A DNA stretch of 64,000 nt from Apis mellifera (GCF_003254395.2 NC_037642.1:10190736-10254735), one strand, 5' to 3'. Counted from the stretch's first letter, positions 38,890-51,402 are shown. The notes: a model not told the origin generated them from the sequence alone. Numbers and translations: made by a program.

Positions 38890-39965
38890 AAATGGTCGAA
38901 TAATGGAGATTCTGGAGAAAAAGAATTCGTTCATGTGTGTTCTCTGTTTTAAGAAAGGAAATTTGATAATAAAATTCAAAGTTACGTATCTTAAACTATT
39001 ATTTATTAATTGAACAACTATAAATTTGCTGAATTAAGAAATAGATAATAAATTCGAAAAGAAAACGAATAAAATAATTTGAAAATTATCTCTTTCGTTT
39101 AAAACTATTCAAATATTTAAATATATTTGATTTCTCCTCTCCATCTTTAATCCCAACTAGCTTCTCATAATGGAGATTCTGAGGAAAAAAAATTCGTTCA
39201 TGTGTTCTCTCTTTTAAAAAATTTGATAATAAAATTCAAAGTATATTGAAAAAAAAATGTTACGTATCTTAAACTATTATTTATTAATTGATCTGAGCTG
39301 AGAAATAGATAATAACAACTCGAAAAGAAAACAAATAAAATAATTTGAAAATTATCTCTTTCATTTAAAACTATTCAAATATTTAAATACATTCGTGTTA
39401 TCTCCTCTCCATCTTTAATCCTAACTAGCTTCTCATAATGGAGATTCCGAAGAAAAAGAGTTTGTTTATGTGTGTTCTCTTTTTTAAGAAAGGAAATTTG
39501 CTAATAAAATTCAAAGATACGTATCTTAAACTATTATTTATTAATTGAACAACTATAAATTTATAACTACATTTGCTGAGCTAAGAAATAGATAATAACA
39601 ACTCGAAAAGAAAACAAATAAAATAATTTGAAAATTACCTCTTTCGTTTAAAACTATTCAAATATTTAAATATATTATCTCCTCTCCATCTTTAATCCCA
39701 ACTAGCTTCTCATAATGGAGATTCCGAAGAAAAAGAATTCGTTCATGTATGTTCTCTCTTTTAAGAAAAAAAATTTGATAATAAAATTCAAAGATACGTA
39801 TCTTAAACTATTATTTATTAATTGAACAACTATAAATTTACTGAGATAAGAAATAGATAATAACTAAAACTCGAAAAGAAAACAAATAAAATAATTTGAA
39901 ATAAATTATCTCTCTAAAACTATTCAAATATTTAAATATATTATCTCCTCTCCATCTTTAATTCC
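38890..39965. repeat. Tandem array, ~265-bp unit, four copies
   Basis: ATAATGGAGATTC followed by a GAAAAAGAATTCGTTCATGT tract recurs near 38900, 39167, 39435 and 39712. Each is followed by TACGTATCTTAAACTATTAT, GAAATAGATAATAA and CTCCTCTCCATCTTTAAT. Copies are similar in length and well conserved. Confidence 0.9.
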
Positions 39966-41399
39966 AACTAGCTTCCCAACCACGATTTCCACGATTCAAT
40001 TCATCCCAAATTCCTTCGATCGTGCTCACACGTTTATTAGATGAGACAAATCCACTACTTTCTTCTTTCTTTCTCTCTCTCTCTTTCTCGATTCGATCGA
40101 TATTTGGCGAGGAAAGGGAGAAGGATCGAATCGAGATTTCACACGTGCGCGATTCAATGGCGCGAAAGATCGGTAAATCAAGCGGTGTCGACTTATCGAT
40201 TCGACGGAGAGTGTCAAGGCCGGTTTCGAGAATCATTTAGCTTTATGCAGATGCGTGGGCGTGTACGTGTCAAGCGTGTAATCGGCCAGATAGATACCGA
40301 GGCGCGTCGATACGAAAAAAAAAAAAAAGAAAAAATCGTAAAGCAATAAGAATTAAAAGAATTAAGTAAAATGAAAAAGTGAGTCTTATTAATTTATGTG
40401 TTAAGTGAGTCTTATTTTAGAGGCGTAGGTGGTGAATAAGATCAATTAAGAAGCTTAGTGAAAGGGCGGCTCGAGGGTCGGTTGCAGAAGAATTGGCAAA
40501 TATTTGAAACTCTTGGTTGTTTTTTTCGGCGATGAAGATCCGAATAATCGCTCGATAATCCGTCTAACGCGTTTGCCTCCAATTATCCCGATTATTAGCG
40601 GATTAAAAGATTGAAATTGTACTTTTTCTTCATCGATACGTGTTTTTGAAGAATTTTGAAGAATAGGTGACGTAAGACACGTAGATTTCTGTTCGTAGAT
40701 GTTCTTCTATCCATCACTTGATGTAATTCTTTTTTTTTTTTTATTTATCTAGTGATAAAACGTGGAGATAGAGATCCCTAGGTGTACGATTGCTCTCGTA
40801 AAGACTTTTTGATTTATTAGCGACGAGTTTTGGAAATAAATTATTCGGGAGAAAACGAGTCGTTCTTTTCTTCTTCTTTTTTTTTCGTACAATTGATAAT
40901 ATATTTTTGATGCATGTTCAAAAATTGTTCCACGCTTCATCCAATATTTTTGAAAAGAATTTCTCTTTTTAATCATTGATATCTTAAGATGAGATTAAAC
41001 GTGTTCGAAAGGAAAAGAAAAGGAAGGATCGTTGTTGTTTGAAAAGAAAAAAAAAAAAAAAAAGAAGGAGAGAAATCGATCCAATCGATGCAATCCAATA
41101 TTCCGCGAAATACCTTGGAAATATCTCGAAGAAAACTCGATATGGATCGTATCGGGCTGCGATAAATTAGAATCTGACGCGTCCCCAGCATTTTTCTTCC
41201 CGATAATACACTGTGAAACAGAATCCCTCTCTGTAACATTGCATACGTACTCTATACTACGTTCAATTTATATTGTTCTACCTCACGATTGAATACGAGA
41301 ATATCTCATCCCCTCATTATTTCGCTGGAAACTGGAGAAAGAAGAGAGAAGAACAAAGGATATTCTCTACTATATATTCTTTATTTCCTTTATTTACGA

Positions 41400-41960
41400 A
41401 TTTTTTTACCATCTCTGGAAAATTCTTCTATTTGTCGAAAGAATCTTTCTGAAAGATTTTAGTTATTATTTTCCCTCGATATTTTTTTCCTTTTTTTTTC
41501 TCCAATTTTTTTCAATGTTTTTATCCCAAGAATGCTACATCTTGAAAACTCTCTTATTTATCGAAAGATTTATCTCTTTAGAAAATTTTAGTTATTATTT
41601 TCTCTCGATTTTTTTTTTTTTATTTCACTTTTCTCCAATTTTTTTATCTCAAGAATGATACCATCTCGAAAACTCTCCTATTTATTTCCTATATTTAACT
41701 TTTCTATTTTTCTTTTTATCGTAAGAATGCTACCATCTCGAAAACTCTCCTATTTATTGAAAGAATCTCTCTCAATCTTTCCCTCGATCTTTTTTTCCTT
41801 TTTTTTTTACTTTTTTCCAATTTTTTTATTCCAAGAATGCTACCATTGAAAAGTCTCCTATTTATCGAAAGAATCTCTCTAGAAAATTCTAGTTATTATT
41901 TATTTCTAGTTATTATTTTCCCTCGATCTTTCCCCCCCTTTTTTTTCACTTTTCTCCCAA
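41400..41960. repeat. Degenerate array of pyrimidine-rich ~90-120-bp units
   Basis: AAGAATG(C/A)TACCATCTCGAAAA with CTCTCCTATTTAT recurs near 41528, 41652, 41724 and 41833. Units are separated by TTATTATTTTCCCTCGATCTT and T-rich runs. Open frames across it are hydrophobic, T-rich by-products. Confidence 0.8.
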
Positions 41961-42889
41961 AAAAGAATCTTTTTCGAATCCCAAGAATTTTCAAAGCATG
42001 TTCAAAAATTGTTCCACGCTTCATCCAAAATTTTTAAAAAATTTCTCCATTCCTGGATATCATTTCCCCTTCTCCCCTTCTCTTTTCTTCTTTCTCCTCA
42101 ATTTTTCATCCCCGAGATTTAGGATACTTTAGAGATATCAGGAATAGTTTGTCGAGGAGCGGGATTGTTCGGAAAGGGGTGAAATTTGAGAAAATTTCGT
42201 GGATCCGAAGGAAAGGGTAACTCGAATAAACGAGACGGCGTGGTGAATTCACGAACCCGTTTATATCTTCCGACTTTTGCATTTTTTCTTCCGTGAAATT
42301 GGAAAAGTTGGCGTCGAGAGCAGCGGACCGCGAGTTAAGTAACTCTGAACGCTGGATTTAACGAAGGAACGCATCTTTATTCCATCCTCCCTCCGAAAAA
42401 CAGATCTCCCTTCGTTTACCCTCTCGGTTCTAATTTTAATTAATAAACCGGTCGTTAAGGGAGGGGAAAATCGACGAGGCGAAAAAATATTTATCAGGGG
42501 AGTGAATATGAGAGTAACGGAGGGGGATGAAAAATGGAGAGAGGGGAAGAAGGAAGGTGAAATTTTTATCAGGTAATCATCATCGTACAGAAACGTAAAA
42601 CGGTTTTTTTTTCATTCTAAATGGTAATGGCACATGGAGGAGCAAAGTGCCGGTCAAATAATTAATCGAAGCATTAAAGATTTAACGACGTCCTTAAAAC
42701 TGGATTAGAAGCGTGATATAAATTTCACGATCCCTTCATCAAGAATATAATTGGGAAATCTCTACCTACGAAAACAAATTTCCATTTCAATTTTTCTCAC
42801 GGATAATCGTGTTATTTTAAATGGCATCTTACGTGCTCGTCTCTCTATGTATAATCTTAATATCAAACTGAATATACGGAATCAACTTT

Positions 42890-43680
42890 CTTTTTCACAT
42901 AATTTTTTCTATAAAAAGAAGAAGGAACTAATTTTATCGACTCGATGAATGACAGATAAAAATAAAAAAATTCGTCGTTTAAATATCGAGCCATTTTATC
43001 AAGTAGGAAAAAAAAAGATTTAATATAATAATCCAAATATAAGAAAATTTGAAATTTCTTCAATTCCTTACGCGGACAAGGATTCTATAATTGAATTTTC
43101 TACAAGAAGAAGAAGAAGAAACTAATTTTATTAACTCGATGGATAATAAATAAAGATATAAAAATAGAAAAATTCGTCGTTTAAATATCGAGCCATCTCA
43201 GGCAGGAAGAAAAAAAAGAATTTAATATCCAAATATAAGAAAATTTGAAATCTCTTCAATTCCTTGCACAAGGATTCGATAATTGAATTTTCTACAAGAA
43301 GAAGAAGAAGGAACTAATTTTATCAACTCGATGAATGACAGATAAAAATAGAAAAATTCGTCGTTTAAATATCGAGTCATTTTCTTAGGCAGGAAAAAAA
43401 AAAAGATTTAATATAATAATTCAAATATAAGAAAATTTGAAAACTCTTCAATTCCTCGCACAAGGATTCTATAATTGAATTTTCTACAAGAAGAAGAAGA
43501 AGGAACTAATTTTATTAATTCAATGGATAATAAAAATAGATATAAAAATAGAAAAATTCGTTTGAATATCGAGCTTTCTCAGGCAGAAAAAAAAAAAGAT
43601 TTAATATAATAATCCAAATATAAGAAAATTTGAAATCTCTTCAATTCCTCGCACAAGGATTCGATAATTGAATTTTGGCA
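42890..43680. repeat. Tandem array, ~185-205-bp unit, four copies
   Basis: AAAAATTCGTCGTTTAAATA with TCGAGCCAT recurs near 42967, 43168, 43352 and 43550 (shortened). AGAAGAAGAAGGAACTAATTT and ATATAAGAAAATTTGAAA occur in each unit. The array ends abruptly at the GC-rich patch 43680-44110. Confidence 0.9.
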
Positions 43681-44129
43681 AGTTTCTCGTCCCCTCTCTC
43701 CCTTCCTCCTTCCCTTTTCCATGTAATTTGCCCGATAATCGGCGCGCGTTGCGTTATCGAGTTTCCATCAAGGGGGCAAACCGCGAAGGAAGAGGGGGAT
43801 GGGATTAAACTCGTTAATAGCCGGTTAATAGAGACATGGCAGGTTCGGTATCTGGTCGAGATATTCGCGTCAAGACGCCAAGACACGGCCTTGAACCGAG
43901 CTTTTCTACCTTCACCCTCGATGCGCCCTCCCCCCTCCTCCTCCTCCTCCTCCCAATAACTTTATTTATAAACCACGATCCCGAGGCCTCGAGGCTCCAT
44001 CCACTTCGTCAATCTCTTACCCGGCCGCGAAACTGGAAGGTCAATTTCGATCCAATTCTACCGATTCTTTCTTCCTCGAATTGTAACATTCGATTTGCAT
44101 CTTCTTCTCCGAAATTTTTTCCCCAAAGG

Positions 44130-44945
44130 AGGGGAATTCGGTATCAAGTATGGACTGGAAAAAGTTTGGAAGAAGAATTTTGATTATTTAAAATTATTTA
44201 ATACAAGGATATATTTATAATTTCGATATTTATAAATTGATATTTTAAAACAAGGGAAACGAGGGATCGTAGAAAGAATGAAATCGTTCAAAGAAATTGG
44301 AAATTAACTCGTCGAAAAGCAAATTTCCAATTTGAATTTATTCGGTCTTAAGTATGGACTGGAAAAGGTTTGGAAGAAGAATTTTGATTATTCTCGATAT
44401 TTTAAAACAAGGGGAATTTACACGATCTGAATTTATTCGGTCTCAAGTATGAATTGGAAAAAGTTTGGAAGAAGAATTTTGGTTATTCTCGATATTTTAA
44501 AACAAGAAATCGAGGGATCGTAGAGAGTTGGTCGAAAAAGAATGAAATCGTTCAAAAAAATTGGAAATTAACTGGTCGAAAAGCAAATTTCCAACCTTTA
44601 CACGATCTGAATTTATTTGATCTCAAATATGGACTGGAAAAAGTTTGGAAGAAAAATTTTGATTATTCTCCCAATATTTTATAATTCGCGATATTTTAAA
44701 ATAAGGGGATCGTAGAAAAAGAATGAAATCGTTTAAAAAAATTGGAAATTAACTCGTTGATAAGCAAATTTCCAATTTGAATTTTCTCAGTCTCAAGTAT
44801 GGACTGGAAAAGATTTGGAAGAAGAATTTTGATTATTCTCGATATTTTAAAACAAGAGATCGTAGAGAGTTGGTCGAAAAAGAATGAAATCATTCAAAAA
44901 AAAATTGGAAATTAACCCATCGAAAAACAAATTTCCAATTTCTGA
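44130..44945. repeat. Tandem array, ~95-205-bp unit, five copies
   Basis: AAGTATGGACTGGAAAAGT with TTGGAAGAAGAATTTTGATT recurs near 44145, 44350, 44443, 44625 and 44797. Units also carry CTCGATATTTTAAAACAAG and GAAATCGTTCAAAAAAATTG. One unit is about half length. Confidence 0.9.
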
Positions 44946-45179
44946 ATTCACGCACACAGATACCGAACCTTCAATTTCCAAGCAATTCCAATTTCGATTT
45001 TCTCGTTTTATTCCGTCCCGAAATTACGAGACAGAAATTCATTGGATTCGAAAACCTTCGTCGATGACAAAATTTCCCAAATTTGCGTATAATCCACCAA
45101 TAATTTGTACGTAATCTTTCTCGATCTCCACTTTTCGAAGAACAAAGATCGCGAGAAGGAGGAGTTAACCTCGAGGAGA

Positions 45180-46330
45180 ATCGAGGCTAAGTTCACCGTC
45201 TGCGACCCTGTATTCGAGGGGGGTTGTATCGGTGGGAAACGCAGCCCTCGATCGTTAACTGGGGCACGGCACGCAATTTCTATCCTAGACCTTGCGGTGC
45301 TGACGTTTCAACATCGACCCCTCGCCGCGATAATTGGCCGGATAACCGATCTCGATAACGCGATATTGTATTATTCAGAGGTTTCTTTCAGCTTGGATAA
45401 TGGACGAATCACACGATTCCAAACCGAGCACCTCTCTTCCATGCCTTTTCTTATCGATGTGTTTCTTTATCTCTTTTTTATTTATTTATTTTTTTTATTT
45501 CCCCGAATCGAGCATCGAATCGTGGAAATCGTTGCTTGCTTGCTTGCTTCGTGCTCTCGACACGGATTTGTTGATCGCGTGACGTATAAAATGGTACCCT
45601 ATGTGATTTTGGAGTATCACGTGCAATCGTGTTTCGTTAATAATGCTGTTGTTGAATATTTGCAAAACTTGTGATAATTTAATCAGCCACGAATCTTTTT
45701 ATTTCTTGGGAAGAAAATTTTTATATCGATTCCATACTTTGGTGCAAATATATATTTTGTGATAATTTAATTTAATTAAATATATATTACTTGTGATAAT
45801 TTAATCAGCCACGAATCTTCTTATTTCTTGGGAAGAAAATTTTTATATCCATTCCATACTTTGGTGCAAATATATATTTTTAAATATATATATAATAAAT
45901 ATATTTCTATCGAGAAGAGATTTACGATATTTCGAAAAATAGAAGGAGATTTGTAATTCTCTTTTTGCTTAATTAATTTTTATTATCTTTAAAGTAAAGG
46001 GAATCCACGAGTATCATCGAATAATTCGATCGAAATTTAGGGAGGGATACAGTTGGATCACAATTGAAGGCAAATTGTAAACGTAAATTGTAAAGGGATT
46101 AAGGGAGGGTGTGGTCGTCGTCAGCCCCTGAACTGGATCGAGGTTCATTGCCTGTGACCTTACCTTTTCCAGCCTTATTCATAAATGCAGCCTTCTCGAT
46201 TGTTAACTGGCGCCAGGCATGCGATATATCGCATCACCCCTCTCCTCTCCTCTCCTCCGTCGACGAGGGGTTGCACGGATTCGACAACGATGTGTTGTCC
46301 GTATTACAGTTCATTATATAGTCGGATTTC
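45180..46330. repeat. Duplicated GC-rich blocks plus a 110-bp direct repeat
   Basis: The block near 45240-45285 and the block near 46184-46230 share GCAGCC, TCGATCGTTAACTGG (one change) and G(C/G)CA(G/C)GCA(C/T)GC(A/G)AT in the same order. Between them, TTGTGATAATTTAATCAGCC with CTTGGGAAGAAAATTTTTAT occurs twice (about 45670 and 45791). No coding region could be supported, although 45105-45674 is open for 189 codons. Confidence 0.5.
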
Positions 46331-46429
46331 TCCTCCGTCGAATCGATTCCTTCCCTTCGATCGTTTCCGTTCTTGGAGGAAAATTTTTCATCTCGAGGAT
46401 TTTTACACTTGGAATATTTGTCCAGGGTT

Positions 46430-47770
46430 TGAGACGATTATTTAAAAGGACTCGTGTTCCTTTTGAATTGAAGCTGAAATCGAAATTTATTTGGGAGTTT
46501 GATTTCTCTTCGATTTTTTTTATCTTTTCATGACGAGAATATCGTTTCGAAATCCATATTTCTAGGATTTCTTGAAATAGTTCTTGCTTTTGAGACGCAT
46601 GTTTAAAAGGACTCGTGTTTCTTTTGAATTGGAGTTGAATTTGAAATCGAAGTTTATTTATAGATTTCTCAGAATTTTTTTATCCTTTCATGATAAAAAT
46701 TATATGGATGTTCGAAGTGATATTTCTTCCCTTCGATCGAATTGAATTATTCTTGGAATATATTTGGTTTCGAAATCCATATTTTGAGGATTTCTTAAAG
46801 TTCTCGCTTTTGAGACGCATGTTTAAAAGGACTCGTGTTTCTTTTGAATTGGAGCTGAATCGAAATTTATTCATAGTTTGATTTCTCTTCGATTTTTTTT
46901 ACTCTTTCATGACAAATGATATTTCTTCCTTTCGATCGAATTGAATTATTCTTGGAATATATTTGGTTTCGAAATTCATATTTCTAGGATTTCTTGAAAT
47001 AATTCTTGCTTTTGAGATGTTTAAAAAGATTCGTGTTCCTTTTGAATTGGAGCTGAATTTGAAATCGAAGTTTATTTATGGTTAAATTTCTCAGAATTTT
47101 TTATGTCAAGAATTGCACAGATACGAATACGTGGATGTTCGATATCAAGTGATATTTCTTTATTTCGATCCAATTATTCTTGGAATACATTTAATTTCGA
47201 AATGCATAATTCTCGAAATAGTTCTTGAGACGCATATTTAAAAAGATTCGTGTTCCTTTTGAATTGGAGCTGAATTCGAAATCGAAATTTATTTATGGTT
47301 AAATTTCTCGGAATTTTTTTACCCTTTCATGACAAGGATTATATAGATGTTCGATATCAAGTGATATTTCTTTATTTCGATCCAATTATTCTTGGAATAC
47401 ATTTAATTTTGAAATGCATAATTTTCGAAATAGTTCTTGAGACGCATATTTAAAAAGATTCGTGTTCCTTTTGAATTGGAGCTGAATTCGAAATCGAAAT
47501 TTATTTATGGTTAGATTTCTCGCGATCTTCTCGCTCTTTCGTGACAGGGGTTGCACGAATACATGAATGTTCGATATCAAGTGATACTTCTTTCCTTCCA
47601 TCGAATTATTCTTGGAATATATTTAATTTCGAAATGCATATTTCGAAGGTATATTCTATGCTTGGAATATTTCTCCAAGTTTCGAGAGACATGTTCGAAA
47701 GGAATTCCTTTCGAATTTGAGCTGAATTTGAAATCGAAGTTTATTTATACTTAGATTTCTACAATCTTCT
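46430..47770. repeat. Tandem array, ~205-240-bp unit, seven copies
   Basis: AAAGGACTCGTGTTCCTTTT followed by GAATTGGAGCTGAA recurs near 46446, 46600, 46821, 47027, 47248, 47456 and 47698 (diverged). Each unit also has TATTCTTGGAATATATTT and GATATTTCTT blocks. Open frames over it are repeat read-through. Confidence 0.9.
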
Positions 47771-48334
47771 CACCCTTGACAGGGATTGCACGTATACGAT
47801 TATATTCCATATCACGGACCAACACCCATACTTCTTTCAATTCCTCGATCTCTGAAATATTTTAAAATCCCTTTTCCAAAATTTCGTGACTTTCCTTTTA
47901 TTAGCCGCCGGCCAAGAGAAGCTTCGATTCTACACTTGGAATATTTCTCGAAATTTATATATATATATTTGAAAGGATTCGTGTATTCTTTTCCAGCCGA
48001 ATTCAATGGCGTTAAAAATTGATTCGCATCAGATTTCTTTCTCGCCGAAGGCAATACACGAAAGAAAGTCCAAAGCGGTAACACGATCTCCCCATTCTCT
48101 GGAAAAAAAAAAGAAATAGAAAAGCCACTGACTCTCCTATTTTCCCTCCCCTCCCCTTCCAAATCTATTCGATCAATCTTCCAGAAATCTTAACGAGCCC
48201 CCTCCCTCTCTTCTTGTATTTAAACGCGTAGAACAAAGGGCAAAAGAAATGAGAAAAAATTTTAATGAAATTATTGTGGATATTTTTGGTAATTTTCGAT
48301 AAAATAAGAATTGTTGATATAATAATAATTTTGT

Positions 48335-48401
48335 CAAAAAATAGTTTAATTTTTAAAATGATAATTTTGGGAATTATCGATATTTATTTGTTTAAATTTT
48401 G
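48335..48401 (+). pseudogene. Mitochondrial trnP(UGG)-like sequence inside a NUMT
   Basis: It is 67 nt long. The anticodon stem is perfect: ATAAT (48361-48365) with ATTAT (48373-48377) around loop TTTGGGA, placing anticodon TGG at 48368-48370. The acceptor stem CAAAA/TTTTG keeps five pairs. As a nuclear copy of a mitochondrial tRNA it is not expected to be expressed. Confidence 0.78.
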
Positions 48402-48424
48402 TTGAAATCTTAATACAAATTTAA

Positions 48425-48492
48425 TATAAAATATTATTATAGTATGATTTTAATTTACAAAATTAATGTTTTAAGTGTTACACTATTTAGAC
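48425..48492 (-). pseudogene. Mitochondrial trnT(UGU)-like sequence inside a NUMT
   Basis: On the minus strand TTAAT pairs with ATTAA around loop TTTGTAA, giving anticodon TGT (Thr). It is preceded by GTCTAAATAGTGTAACACTT, typical of the 5' half of an insect trnT. The 3' acceptor half has diverged, so the left edge is approximate. Confidence 0.7.
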
Positions 48493-49370
48493 TAGAATTT
48501 ATTAAATTAAATTATTTACAACAATATTACCATTCTTTATATTTTTGTTATACTATATAATGTAAACTTTTTAAGTTTCTTAAGATTTTAATTGAAAAAA
48601 TTTTAGTCATTACTGTTTCGTTTTATATCATCGAAAGTGAAATTAATAGGTGATTATTTTTAATTTTCTTTAATATTTTTTGTGTGAATTAGTTTTGGGT
48701 TTATCATCGCGTTAGTTAGAACAAATTATGAAAAATTGGTCACCAGAAATCAAGAATTATAGATTTCTTCTGAAAAATTCGCCGACGGTTGCTCTTCCGG
48801 ATCATCATCGTTATCGCGCGTTAATACGTTCGCAAATACCGTGCATTCCACGGCTCGAAGATAAAAAAATACCTGGGGGGATAAAAAAAATACCTCGGTC
48901 GAAAGTGAAAATTATTCTCATGCCTTCTTATCTCTTCACCTTCGTATCTCCACTTTGTTATCTTGAGAAAATAAACTCGTGATCCGGTAAAGAGAGGGGA
49001 GGAGATCTCGATCTTCGTTCAACACATTTTGTGAACGGAGACGAACGATTTCAGCCACTGGAATTTCGTAAAAAAAAAAAAAAGAAAGAAAGAAAGAAAG
49101 GAAAAGGAAGAAAAAAATAATCGGCAAAAACTCCGTGCTCCACTCGAGTCGAGCGTAATTTTTTTTCTAATTAAATTCACGGCACCCGCGCACCAAGTTT
49201 TTAATGAAACGTTAGAGAAATTTTTTTTTTTTTTACGAACGAAGGAAGCGATGAAAATATTCTCCATATTTTTTTTTTCCAAATTTCATCCAATTTTATT
49301 ATTAAATCTACGGTTTAGTCGCGTGATTTAGTTCGAGGATTAGCCATATAAAGAAGAAATATACAAATGT

Positions 49371-49745
49371 ATAGGAAGATAATACAATGTAACTTGAAAA
49401 GTAAAGCAGAAAAAAAGAAATTGATATATGAAAATGAAAGGAACAAGAGTTATAGTTTTTTGAATATGGACTTGGAATTAAAAACATTCTAGTTTTATTC
49501 ACTGTTTGAATCCGAATACGATGATTCGAAGATGAGATACAATTTGTATTACAAATTGAGAAGGGAGAAAAATGAAAAATTGTAACAATTCTCGAATCAA
49601 ATTGGGATTACTCTCTCGGATCATATCATATTAAGTGATAAAAATATCTGCAGACGTAGCAAAAAAGTTATATCAGACGCTTATATAAATTGGAATTTCG
49701 AATTTAAGAATTGGAATTCTAAAGAAGTAAATATTGTATCCTATA
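49371..49745 (+). repeat. Inverted-repeat arm A, with decayed reading frame
   Basis: About 375 bp, nearly identical in reverse complement to 51396-51770. Read on the plus strand it has long protein-like stretches interrupted by stops: LKSKAEKKKLIYENERNKSY, FESEYDDSKMRYNLYYKLRR, DKNICRRSKKVISDAYINWN, then EVNIVSYILSSL. The charged, mixed composition is unlike the surrounding DNA. I do not recognise the protein. It could be a dead transposon gene or a duplicated gene fragment. Confidence 0.85.
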
Positions 49746-49830
49746 TATTATCATCTTTAGATACTAGCTAATGATTTAATGATGAAATAACGTTAAAAGG
49801 AGCATTGCAAGAAGACGTACCAATAAATTA
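49746..49830 (+). repeat. Continuation of the arm A repeat, shared with 50583-50775
   Basis: CTATATATTATCATCTTTAG, CTAGCTAATGATTTAA and GGAGCATTGCAAGAAGAC continue arm A. They recur in the same orientation at 50610-50775, showing that the repeat unit is longer than the inverted arm. Confidence 0.75.
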
Positions 49831-50026
49831 TATAATAAAAAGCAGTATCTCATTAAATCTCCTATAATTAAAACAATTTTGCCCAAACTACCTCCTATAT
49901 AAAACCACTGCGCCAATATCTCATTACCAAACTTATCCTCTCCATATTAATTTAATGATAATTAATCATTCTCTTCGAAACTCTCTCATCAAAACACGAA
50001 ACGAATCCCACAGACCTTCAATAACA

Positions 50027-50030
<4 letters not shown>

Positions 50031-50062
<32 letters not shown>
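50031..50062. repeat. CT microsatellite
   Basis: About 16 CT dinucleotides. Confidence 0.88.
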
Positions 50063-50066
<4 letters not shown>

Positions 50067-50582
50067 AGACTCATCGTTGTTTCAAACTGTTTGAAATTGA
50101 AGTGGAGAAACAGAGGAGATTATTCGAGCAGGTATCTTCGATAAACGTGAAAAGTCTCGAATGGTCGTTCGCCTCGTTAAAATTCGATTTCTGGAAAAGG
50201 AAGAAATAGTATCCTTTCTTTTTCTCCTTTGTAAACCTGAGCGAAGTTCATCGATGCGCAAAGGGGGGAGGGGAGAGAAGGAAATATAAGGGAAAAATGG
50301 AGTTGAAATCGGGAGAAGATAACGTAAACTAGGGGGATAAAGGAAGGAGACGGGGCGTGTGTCGGTCCGATTTCGGTGGCTGTATTTCAGAATTGGAGAG
50401 CCCGTAAGAGGATTCCATCCGATAAAAGGATCCGTTTCTTCCCCCATCGAGAAACAAATAATGTAAAAATATATAGTTCGAGTTTGACTTCGATATTCAA
50501 ATACAATTTTTCTCTTTTCCTGTCTTTTTCTTGTAATAAAAGAGAGAGAGGGAAGGAAATCGTCGAGTAATCATATGCACGA

Positions 50583-50775
50583 TGAATTCTAAAGAAGTAG
50601 ATATTGTATCCTATATATTATTATCTTTAAACATTAGCTAATGATTTAACGAAATAATAATAAAAACGATGTAGATATTGTATCCTATATATTATTATCT
50701 TTAAACACTAGCTAATGATTTAACGAAATAATGATAAAAACGATGAAAAGAGCATTGCAAGAAGACTTGATGATA
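50583..50775 (+). repeat. Partial direct copy of the arm A element, itself tandemly doubled
   Basis: TAGATATTGTATCCTATATA with CTAGCTAATGATTTAACG occurs twice (near 50598 and 50671). The second is followed by AAGAGCATTGCAAGAAGAC. In one frame the downstream sequence reads FNEIMIKTMKRALQED then LMISVHHSKLAEMLNFRSKA before a stop. The composition is protein-like but not recognised. Confidence 0.75.
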
Positions 50776-51353
50776 TCGGTGCACCATTCAAAGTTGGCGG
50801 AGATGTTAAATTTCCGGTCGAAAGCGTAAAATTCATCGATCATCTTCACGTCGAAGGTGATGGCCAACCCTTATCTGCCCATTTTTATTGCAAAACCCAC
50901 CCTTTGTCGATTTGTCCTCGCACACCAATTCTATATATATATAAATAAATAAATTCTTATTCCACCTGATCCTATTTTGATATTTGTGAATATTCCTCCG
51001 CAAGTTATTTCTTACTTCTTATGTTAAATTTTCGAAAGCGTAAAATTCATTGATCATCTTCACGTCGAAGGTGATGGTGATGGCCAACCCTTATCTGCCC
51101 ATTTTTATTGCAAAACCCACCCTTTTTCGATTTGTCCTGCACACCAATTCTATATATATATAAATAAATAAATTCTTATTCCACTTGATCCTATTTTGAT
51201 ATTTGTGAATATTCCTCCGCAAATTATTTCTTACTTCTTATGTTAAATTTCCAGTCGAAAGCGTAAAATTCATCGATCATCTTCACGTCGAAGGTGATTA
51301 CAATCCTTTATCTGTCCTTTTTTATTGCCACCCACTCTCTGTCCTCGCACATC

Positions 51354-51356
<3 letters not shown>

Positions 51357-51401
<45 letters not shown>
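51357..51401. repeat. TA microsatellite at the junction of arm B
   Basis: About 21 TA dinucleotides. The same position in sister units has only four to six TA dinucleotides. Confidence 0.9.

Positions 51402-51402
<1 letters not shown>

Larger units (their letters stand above)
48245..48745 (+). pseudogene. NUMT: nad6 (start) - trnP - trnT - nad4L
   Basis: In insect mtDNA the order is nad4-nad4L-trnT-trnP-nad6, with trnT and nad6 on the opposite strand from the rest. Here the same block is read from nad6 towards nad4L. Rightwards from about 48334, the minus strand can be read as an nad6-like N-terminus. A trnP-like sequence (48335-48401, plus) and a trnT-like sequence (ending at 48492, minus) follow. 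Near 48660-48715 the plus strand gives FFVCE.VLGLS-type residues as in ND4L, with frame shifts. The order and strands match mtDNA, which makes chance similarity unlikely. Edges are approximate. Confidence 0.8.

Noticed and set aside
45105..45674. 189-codon open frame
   Set aside because: No recognisable motif, no matching splice context and it spans a T-rich run encoding only Phe/Leu/Tyr; not enough to call a gene.
48335..48492. Functional nuclear tRNA genes
   Set aside because: Arms and flanks match mitochondrial trnP/trnT in mitochondrial order; no nuclear-type internal promoter boxes. Treated as NUMT.
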